A DNA stretch of 42,409 nucleotides from contig JAIFKV010000024.1 of NCBI GenBank assembly GCA_020049415.1, positions 1 through 42,409 of the forward strand. The letters run 5' to 3'. The DNA comes from Betaproteobacteria bacterium. GTDB taxonomy: Bacteria; Pseudomonadota; Gammaproteobacteria; Burkholderiales; Thiobacillaceae. This document shows, one piece after another, positions 7,894-13,344 of the stretch. A program made the translations under genes and the position numbers. Below the pieces are notes generated by a model. That model had not been told where the DNA came from, searched no databases, and saw nothing but the letters and a program-made list of their open reading frames with translations. Position 1 is the first letter of the stretch; each line of letters begins with the position of its first letter.

Positions 7894-8199
7894 TCAATCC
7901 TCCATTTCTACAGTTTCGGCATCTATCGCGTCATATTCTTTGTGTGTGCCAATGAACTTCACGTACACCGCCTGGTAGTGATAGGCGATTGACACCACCA
8001 GCCGGTAGTCGTTGCCTTTGATGTTGAACACCACCCGGCGATTCTTGAGAACGCTTGCATTCCGGTATTGCGCCTTGATTTCGGAGGGCTGCGTCCATGA
8101 AGCCATCTTGGCTTCGTCAACCCAAGACTTGAGTGGTTGTTCTGCATCCGGGTGTTTTGCCCAGAAAGTTCTCAAGAATTTGACGGCTACAACATGCAT
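7894..8199 (-). CDS. higB: HigB-family mRNA interferase toxin
   Basis: 101 aa. MHVVAVKFLRTFWAKHPDAE, KAQYRNASVLKNRRVVFNIK, GNDYRLVVSIAYHYQAVYVK and FIGTHKEYD match the RelE-fold HigB toxin family. The C-terminal THKEYD is the most conserved element. HigB cleaves mRNA on translating ribosomes and is held inactive by HigA. The gene starts at ATG 8199, 13 bases from a perfect TCCCAA-A-TTGGGA palindrome that is probably the autoregulatory operator. The reading frame is intact, so the module may be functional. Confidence 0.9.
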   Translation of the reverse strand: MHVVAVKFLRTFWAKHPDAEQPLKSWVDEAKMASWTQPSEIKAQYRNASVLKNRRVVFNIKGNDYRLVVSIAYHYQAVYVKFIGTHKEYDAIDAETVEMED

Positions 8200-8212
8200 A
8201 CGCAGAGTTTAG

Positions 8213-8225
8213 TCCCAAATTGGGA
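8213..8225. promoter_or_regulatory. Probable higBA operator
   Basis: TCCCAAATTGGGA is a perfect 13-base palindrome located 13 bases upstream of the higB start codon. HigA antitoxins usually bind such palindromes to autoregulate. The assignment is by position only. Confidence 0.5.
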
Positions 8226-8305
8226 TTCGCCAAACTTTCCTGCCAGGCCATGTGCCCGCCACAAACGCAAATTCCAATCCCGGGTTGCACATAGCCCCGC
8301 TGGCC

Positions 8306-8419
8306 TGGCGCATTGGCGTTGGCCGGCGGGTGTTTCTGCTGCGGGCGCTGATGCCCGATCAGGAGCTGGATAGCCGCCGTTCCACCGGCGCAATTTATTG
8401 GGAGGGTGCGCTCCAGCTG
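8306..8419 (+). pseudogene. attH-like 3' fragment (repeat A, copy 2)
   Basis: This stretch would encode WRIGVGRRVFLLRALMPDQE and onward to IYWEGALQL, matching the AttH-like protein near its C-terminus. It lacks the upstream gene and also the last ~25 codons: the 74 bases corresponding to about 7308-7381 are missing at its junction with the phaC end. Most differences from copy 1 are synonymous, which implies divergence while still under selection. It may therefore come from a related strain rather than from recent copying of this locus. Confidence 0.85.
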
Positions 8420-8477
8420 AGCGAGGCGGTTCAGCTGCGTTCGTCCAGCCATTTGCCGATCGCCGGCGGGACGGTTT
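8417..8477 (-). repeat. Repeat B, copy 2 (3' end of the intact phaC)
   Basis: Identical to 7379-7439 over 61 bases. Repeats A and B together give the order A-B-[higBA]-A'-B'. Confidence 0.9.
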
Positions 8478-9495
8478 TCTGCGCTTTGCCGCTGACGTAG
8501 ATGCCGATATGGCCGCCGGGGAAGGAGAGTTCGGTGTAGTCCTTGCTGCCAAGTTTGCCGCGCATGGCGCGCGAGGCGTCGGGCGGGACCAGGTGGTCTT
8601 GTTCGGCGAAGATGTTGAGCACCGGCATGCTGACGTTCTTCAAACTCACCGGGTCGCCAATTTCCAGGCCGCCTTTGAGCAGTTTGTTTTGCTGGTAGAA
8701 GTCTTTGATGAATTGGCGAAAGGCTTCGCCGGCCTGGTCGGGGCTGTCGAAGATCCATTTTTCCATCCGCAGGAAGTTCTTCAGCGCTTCCGGGTCGTCG
8801 AGGGTGTCGAGCAGGCCGAGATACTTTTGTCCCATCAACTGGTAGGGCTTGAGGTTGAGGAAGGTCCAGTTGAGCATTTCGCCGGGGACGTTGCCCATGG
8901 TGTCGACCACCAGGTCGATATCAACCTGTTGTACCCAGTGCGACAGCATGTTGTCCGGGGTCTGGAAGTCGACCGGGGTGACCATGGTGATCAAGTTCTT
9001 TACCTTGTTCGGGTGCAGCGCGGCGTAGCACAGCGAGAAGGTGCCGCCCTGGCAGATGCCGAGAATGTTGATCTGGTCGATGCGGTGGCGTTCACAGATC
9101 ACGTCGACGCAGCGGTCGAGGTAGCCGTTGATGTAGTCGTCGAGGGTGAGGTAGCGGTCGGCGCGGTCCGGGTAACCCCAGTCGATCAGGTAGACATCTT
9201 GCCCGGTCTCCATCAAGGCTTTGACGGTTGAGCGGTTTTCCTGGATATCGGCCATGTAGGGCCGGTTGACCAGGGCGTAAACAATCAACAGCGGTACCTT
9301 GTTCTGCACTTTCTGCGCCGTCGGGTTGAAGCGGAACAGGGTCAGTTTGTCTTCTTGGTAGATCACCGTTTTGGGGGTGACGCCGGTGCTGATTTCACCG
9401 ACTTCCATCAGATTCTTCATGCCATGCGAGAGCTTCTGGCCATAGGCGGTGAGTTCTTGCATGACGGCGTCGGGACGCATGTCGAAGGGGATCAT
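8431..9495 (-). CDS. phaC: Class III polyhydroxyalkanoate synthase, catalytic subunit PhaC
   Basis: 354 aa, the length of class III PhaC (class I enzymes are near 560-600). It polymerises (R)-3-hydroxyacyl-CoA into PHA at the granule surface. The lipase-like box is GICQGG with the nucleophile Cys at about residue 148. The catalytic Asp lies in AEQDHLVPP and the His in PGGHIGIYV. WGYPDRADRYLTLDDYINGY and TPVDFQTPDN are typical family segments. It is transcribed after phaE with a 16-base gap, as expected for a two-subunit synthase. Its last codons are duplicated at 7379-7439. Confidence 0.96.
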   Translation of the reverse strand: MIPFDMRPDAVMQELTAYGQKLSHGMKNLMEVGEISTGVTPKTVIYQEDKLTLFRFNPTAQKVQNKVPLLIVYALVNRPYMADIQENRSTVKALMETGQDVYLIDWGYPDRADRYLTLDDYINGYLDRCVDVICERHRIDQINILGICQGGTFSLCYAALHPNKVKNLITMVTPVDFQTPDNMLSHWVQQVDIDLVVDTMGNVPGEMLNWTFLNLKPYQLMGQKYLGLLDTLDDPEALKNFLRMEKWIFDSPDQAGEAFRQFIKDFYQQNKLLKGGLEIGDPVSLKNVSMPVLNIFAEQDHLVPPDASRAMRGKLGSKDYTELSFPGGHIGIYVSGKAQKTVPPAIGKWLDERS

Positions 9496-9511
9496 GGCTC
9501 AGTCTCCTGCT

Positions 9512-10666
9512 TTATTTGGTTTTGGCCGCAGGCTTGGCGGCGGCTTTAGGGGTGGCGGTCTTCGCTGCGGCTGCCTTCGGCGCGGCTCTCGGGGTGGCCG
9601 GTTTGCTCGGCGCGGCATCTTCCGCCGCTGCGGCGGCCGGGGGCGCGGTTTGCGCCATCAACATCGATTGGCGCAGGGCTTCGAGTTGCGCTTGCATCGC
9701 TTTCAGTTCCTTGTGCAGCTTCAGGTTGTCGCGCCGCAGTTCCTGTTGCCGGCTTTGCAGCGTGCTGATTTCGGCGTGCGTCGGCATGTGCATGGCTTCC
9801 AGGGCCTGGTCGACCATGCGCGCCATTTGCTGTTTCAGTGCCAGCAGGGTGTTCACCAGTCGACCATACAAGGTCTGATATTCGTCGGTCATGACGAATT
9901 CGGCGTAGGCCGCTTCGCTCATCTCCACCCATTGGTCGTACAACTCACGCAGGCTGGTGATCGGCTTGCCTTCCTTCATCCGCGCCTGCAACGCAGTCTG
10001 GAAGCGTTTGCCGCTTTCCATCCCCAGCTTGCCGAATGCCGCTTGGTAGGCCTGGGTCGCGCTCAGGTAGTCGAGCTGTCGCTGCGCCAGTTTCTGGTAC
10101 TGCTCTTGCGATTCGCGCGAGTAGCCCACCGCCGGCGCCGATAGAAACTTGTTGATCTGCTCCTGCATCGGCTGCCCGCCGCCCTGCTGGAAAGCCTGGG
10201 TGTAGTCGCCCGGCATCGGCATGATGTTGGCGGCCAGTCGATTCCAGGTGTCCATCGGCAAATCCCAGAACGTGCTCAGGCCTTTGGGCGGGTTATTCTG
10301 AAACATCGTCTCCGGCTTGAAGGCGCTGCCCATTTGCGACCAGTCGCTCCACGTCTTCTGCATCCCCTCAAGCCAGCCGTTGATCGCCTCCATGCCGCCA
10401 TCCGGCTTCGCCTGGGCGCCTGCCATGAATCGCTCGGCAAGACTGAAATAGCCTTTGCTGACATCCATCAGCTTGTCGAATGCTTCGCGGCCAGTGGGGG
10501 GGGCCATCGGCGAAACGCTCTGCCACCATTGCCCCAGACCATCGGCAAAAGGATGCTTCGGCGCTTCTGGCGCTTTCATGCCGCGCTGCGCCATATCGGC
10601 CCAGGCTTTCCAGTAATTCTGCTGCGAATTCATCCAGCTTTCGGTCCAGTCGTTGGCATCGCTCAC
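9512..10666 (-). CDS. phaE: Class III PHA synthase subunit PhaE with Lys/Ala-rich tail
   Basis: 384 aa from GTG 10666, which has AGGAGA 7 bases upstream. The open frame continues upstream to 11605 but there it is only antisense to phaA. The N-terminal part is Trp-rich (DWTESWMNSQQNYWKAWADM). The centre reads QEQYQKLAQRQLDYLSATQA and MTDEYQTLYGRLVNTLLALK. A coiled coil follows near residues 310-345 (SRQQELRRDNLKLHKELKAM). These are PhaE features; the subunit activates PhaC. The last ~40 residues are an unusual low-complexity tail of Ala, Lys and Pro (AAPKAAAAKTATPKAAAKPA), like the DNA-binding tails of PhaF phasins and histone H1-like proteins. Confidence 0.93.
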   Translation of the reverse strand: MSDANDWTESWMNSQQNYWKAWADMAQRGMKAPEAPKHPFADGLGQWWQSVSPMAPPTGREAFDKLMDVSKGYFSLAERFMAGAQAKPDGGMEAINGWLEGMQKTWSDWSQMGSAFKPETMFQNNPPKGLSTFWDLPMDTWNRLAANIMPMPGDYTQAFQQGGGQPMQEQINKFLSAPAVGYSRESQEQYQKLAQRQLDYLSATQAYQAAFGKLGMESGKRFQTALQARMKEGKPITSLRELYDQWVEMSEAAYAEFVMTDEYQTLYGRLVNTLLALKQQMARMVDQALEAMHMPTHAEISTLQSRQQELRRDNLKLHKELKAMQAQLEALRQSMLMAQTAPPAAAAAEDAAPSKPATPRAAPKAAAAKTATPKAAAKPAAKTK

Positions 10667-10702
10667 TTGGTCTCTCCTTGCTTGTGGGTTGTTGAAGCAT
10701 TT

Positions 10703-10717
10703 TTGTGCGTCGCAACA
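10703..10717. promoter_or_regulatory. Putative PhaR operator 1 (phaE/phaA intergenic region)
   Basis: TTGTGC-GTC-GCAACA has TGC-N3-GCA symmetry. It matches the site in the phaP promoter (18189-18203) at 14 of 15 positions. It lies downstream of a minus-strand TTGACA (10728-10723), so it would fall between the -35 and -10 regions of the phaE-phaC promoter, although no clear -10 is visible. PhaR repressors are known to bind TGC-rich palindromes; the assignment here is inferred. Confidence 0.6.
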
Positions 10718-10728
10718 AAATATGTCAA

Positions 10729-10739
10729 GTGCAATGCAC
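10729..10739. promoter_or_regulatory. Putative PhaR operator 2 (phaE/phaA intergenic region)
   Basis: GTGCA-A-TGCAC is a perfect 11-base palindrome of GTGC-N3-GCAC type, followed by AAAA. The same core with one central change (GTGCAGTGCAC, then AAA) stands in the phaP promoter at 18207-18217. It lies about 18 bases upstream of a possible phaA -10 hexamer, TAGAAT at 10749-10754. Its centre is 24 bases from that of operator 1. Confidence 0.6.
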
Positions 10740-10801
10740 AAAACCGCATAGAATTTACTCTTCAGGGGAGGCGAGATGCCATTTTTTTGAGGAGATTTCC
10801 T

Positions 10802-11986
10802 ATGTTTGACGATGTAGTAATTGTGGCTGCGGGTCGCACTGCGGTCGGTGCATTCAATGGTGCCCTGGCCGGCATTCCGGCAACTCAACTGGGGGCGCAG
10901 GTAATCAAGGCGCTGCTGCAACGCGCCAATTTGCAACCCGGGCAAATCGACGAGGTGATCCTTGGCCAGGTTCTGCAAGCGGGAGTCGGTCAGAATCCGG
11001 CGCGGCAAGCGGCGTTGGCCGGAGGGTTGCCGGATACGGTTTCGGCGCTGACCATCAACAAGGTCTGCGGCAGTGGTCTGAAAGCCGTGCATCTGGCGGC
11101 GCAATCGGTGCAGTGCGGCGATTCCGGCATTCTCATCGCCGGCGGCCAGGAGAACATGAGCCTGTCGCCCCATGTGCTGCCGAAATCGCGCGATGGCAAG
11201 CGCATGGGCAATTGGGAACTGGTCGATACGATGATCCAGGACGGTCTCTGGTGCGCATTCAACGATTGTCATATGGGCATCACGGCGGAAAACATCGCCT
11301 CGAAATATGACTTCTCTCGCGCCGAGCAGGATCTGTTTGCCGCCACTTCGCAGCAGCGTACCGAGGCCGCGCAGAATAATGGTCATTTCGATTCGGAAAT
11401 CATCCCGATCGAAATTCCGCAGCGCAAAGGCGATCCATTGATCTTCGCCAAGGATGAATTCCCGCGCGCCGGCACCACCGCCGAGACCTTGGCCAAGCTG
11501 CGCCCGGCATTCAAGAAGGACGGCACGGTGACCGCCGGCAATGCCTCCGGCATCAACGACGGCGCCGCCGGCGTGGTGGTAATGAGCGGCGCCATGGCCA
11601 AACAACTGGGCTTGAAACCGATCGCCCGGGTAGTGAGCTTTGGCAGCGCCGGCGTCGACCCGGCGATCATGGGCACCGGCCCGATTCCGGCGGTGCGCAA
11701 GTGCCTGGATAATGCCGGCTGGTCAGCCCGTGATCTGGACATGATCGAAGCCAACGAGGCCTTCGCCGCTCAAGCCATGTCGGTCAACAAGGAACTCGGT
11801 TTTGACCCGGTGAATGTCAACGTCAGCGGCGGCGCGATCTCCATCGGCCACCCGATTGGCGCTTCCGGCGCGCGAATACTGGTCACCCTGCTGTATGGCA
11901 TGCAGCGCACCGGCGCCAACAAAGGTCTCGCCACGTTGTGTATCGGTGGCGGTCAGGGCGTCGCTCTGGCGGTTGAAAGAATTTGA
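10802..11986 (+). CDS. phaA: Acetyl-CoA acetyltransferase (beta-ketothiolase) PhaA
   Basis: 394 aa from ATG 10802, with GAGGAG 7 bases upstream. The frame from 10334 is only an upstream extension antisense to phaE. It condenses two acetyl-CoA to acetoacetyl-CoA, the first step of PHB synthesis. The nucleophile Cys89 lies in TINKVCGSGLKA. The other active-site motifs are EANEAFAAQ, GGAISIGHPIGASGARI and CIGGGQG, with the catalytic His and Cys. The gene opens the phaA-phaB-phaR run and diverges from phaE-phaC across a 135-base regulatory region with two palindromes of PhaR type. Confidence 0.97.
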   Translation: MFDDVVIVAAGRTAVGAFNGALAGIPATQLGAQVIKALLQRANLQPGQIDEVILGQVLQAGVGQNPARQAALAGGLPDTVSALTINKVCGSGLKAVHLAAQSVQCGDSGILIAGGQENMSLSPHVLPKSRDGKRMGNWELVDTMIQDGLWCAFNDCHMGITAENIASKYDFSRAEQDLFAATSQQRTEAAQNNGHFDSEIIPIEIPQRKGDPLIFAKDEFPRAGTTAETLAKLRPAFKKDGTVTAGNASGINDGAAGVVVMSGAMAKQLGLKPIARVVSFGSAGVDPAIMGTGPIPAVRKCLDNAGWSARDLDMIEANEAFAAQAMSVNKELGFDPVNVNVSGGAISIGHPIGASGARILVTLLYGMQRTGANKGLATLCIGGGQGVALAVERI

Positions 11987-12005
11987 AATCGAGAGGAATG
12001 AAAAT

Positions 12006-12755
12006 ATGAGCAATGGATTGAACGCAAAAGTGGCTTTGGTAACCGGCGGCACCGGCGGCATCGGCAGCGCGATCTGCATCAAGCTGGCGCAAGCCGGCTG
12101 CAAAGTGGTGTCCACCTACACCAACGAAACCCAGGCCAAGGCATGGCAAGCGACGATGGCTGAAGCCGGCTACGACATCGCCCTGGTCAAATGCGACGTC
12201 TCCAGTTTTGATGAATGCAAAGCGATGGGCGAACAACTGAATGCCGATTTCGGCGGCGTCGATGTGTTGGTCAACAACGCCGGCATCACCAAGGATGGCA
12301 CCTTCCGCAAGATGGGGCCGGAGCAGTGGAACGCCGTAATCAACGTCAACCTGGTTTCGGTATTCAACGTCACCAAGCAGTTTGTTGACGGCATGATGAG
12401 CAAGGGTTGGGGCCGCGTCATCAACATTTCCTCGATCAACGGCCAGAAGGGCCAGTTCGGCCAGACCAACTACGCCGCAGCCAAGGCCGGGATGCATGGT
12501 TTCAGCATGTCCCTGGCGCAGGAAACAGCGAAGAAGGGGGTCACCGTCAACTCCATTTCGCCCGGCTACATCGGCACCGAAATGGTGATGGCGATTCCAG
12601 AAGAAGTTCGTAACCAGATCGTCGCACAAATTCCGATTGGCCGACTGGGCAAACCTGAAGAGATCGCCGCTCTGGTAACCTTCCTGGCTTCTGAGGATGG
12701 CGCTTTCATCACCGGCGCCAATATCGCCGCCAACGGCGGTCAACATATGTGCTGA
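12006..12755 (+). CDS. phaB: Acetoacetyl-CoA reductase PhaB
   Basis: 249 aa from ATG 12006, with AGAGGAA upstream, 19 bases after phaA. The frame from 11814 merely extends into phaA. It is a short-chain dehydrogenase: the cofactor motif is TGGTGGIG, NNAG is in VLVNNAGITKDGTF, and the catalytic Ser and Tyr-x3-Lys are in NISSINGQKGQFGQTNYAAAK. It reduces acetoacetyl-CoA to (R)-3-hydroxybutyryl-CoA, usually with NADPH. FRKMGPEQWNAVINVNL and the C-terminal ANGGQHMC are typical of PhaB rather than FabG. A stem-loop follows the stop codon. Confidence 0.95.
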   Translation: MSNGLNAKVALVTGGTGGIGSAICIKLAQAGCKVVSTYTNETQAKAWQATMAEAGYDIALVKCDVSSFDECKAMGEQLNADFGGVDVLVNNAGITKDGTFRKMGPEQWNAVINVNLVSVFNVTKQFVDGMMSKGWGRVINISSINGQKGQFGQTNYAAAKAGMHGFSMSLAQETAKKGVTVNSISPGYIGTEMVMAIPEEVRNQIVAQIPIGRLGKPEEIAALVTFLASEDGAFITGANIAANGGQHMC

Positions 12756-12762
12756 TATCACA

Positions 12763-12790
12763 CGCTACCTCCGCCAATGCGGGGGTAGCG
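12763..12790 (+). other. Stem-loop between phaB and phaR
   Basis: CGCTACC (12763-12769) pairs with GGTAGCG (12784-12790), and CCGC (12771-12774) can pair with GCGG within 12779-12783 around a CAAT loop. No T-run follows, so it is probably an mRNA stabiliser or partial attenuator rather than a full terminator. Confidence 0.55.
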
Positions 12791-12809
12791 GTTTGCGGGA
12801 GAAGAAGAA

Positions 12810-13277
12810 ATGACCAACGAACGCCTGATCAAGAAGTATCCGAATCGGCGTCTTTACGATACTGAGGAAAGTCGCTACATCACGCTGGGCGAAGTCAAAC
12901 AACTGGTAATGAAGGGCATTTCTTTCCGCGTTATCGACTCCCACACCGAGACCGACATTACCCGCGCCATCCTGCTGCAGATCATCATCGAGCAAGAATC
13001 CAGCGGTAATCCGCTATTTACCGCCGCCATGCTGGAACGTTTCATTCGCTTCTATGGCGACACCGCACAGGCGGCATTCAGCGCCTTCCTTGATCAAAGC
13101 CTCGATATGTTCGCCAAACAACAGCGTCTGTTAAGCGAGCAGATGCAGGGCGTCCTGGGCGGCAATCCGATGGATTTCTGGATGAAACTCGGGCAGCAGA
13201 ATATGAGCTTCTGGCAAGACACGGATGCGCAAAACAAGCCATCCGAAAAGACTGAAGACCCCGACCCCAAACGCTGA
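12810..13277 (+). CDS. phaR: PHA synthesis repressor PhaR
   Basis: 155 aa. The N-terminal block RLIKKYPNRRLYDTEESRYI, then LGEVKQLVMKGISFRVIDSH, is the PhaR DNA-binding domain. FTAAMLERFIRFYGDTAQAA, then FSAFLDQSLDMFAKQQ, belongs to the PHB-accumulation regulatory domain. PhaR represses phasin and its own genes when no polymer is present and leaves the DNA by binding PHA granules. Matching operator pairs are seen at 10703-10739 and 18189-18220. The tail is charged and Pro-rich (KPSEKTEDPDPKR). A GAGAAGAAG stretch precedes the ATG. It converges on the CheB-CheR gene after 67 bases. Confidence 0.95.
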   Translation: MTNERLIKKYPNRRLYDTEESRYITLGEVKQLVMKGISFRVIDSHTETDITRAILLQIIIEQESSGNPLFTAAMLERFIRFYGDTAQAAFSAFLDQSLDMFAKQQRLLSEQMQGVLGGNPMDFWMKLGQQNMSFWQDTDAQNKPSEKTEDPDPKR

Positions 13278-13344
13278 ATCGACCGCTCCGGCGAGTTTTG
13301 AATGCAAACATCAAAATTGAGCCTGGCTCGCCCCCGCAGCCGAC

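Noticed and set aside
7383..8430. Insertion sequence carrying higBA
   Set aside because: No transposase, no terminal inverted repeats, and the flanking duplications are far too long and composite for a target-site duplication.
8252..8500. A + strand frame of 82 aa spanning the A'-B' junction
   Set aside because: Chimera of the attH fragment and the antisense of phaC; no independent start signal or family.
10667..11605. A minus-strand frame that extends PhaE upstream to 697 aa
   Set aside because: It runs antisense through phaA, and the GTG at 10666 has a good SD and begins the conserved PhaE N-terminus.
13295..13315. TTTTGA/TCAAAA hairpin between phaR and the CheB-CheR gene as a bidirectional terminator
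   Set aside because: Pure AT-rich 6-bp stem with a long loop; too weak to support.
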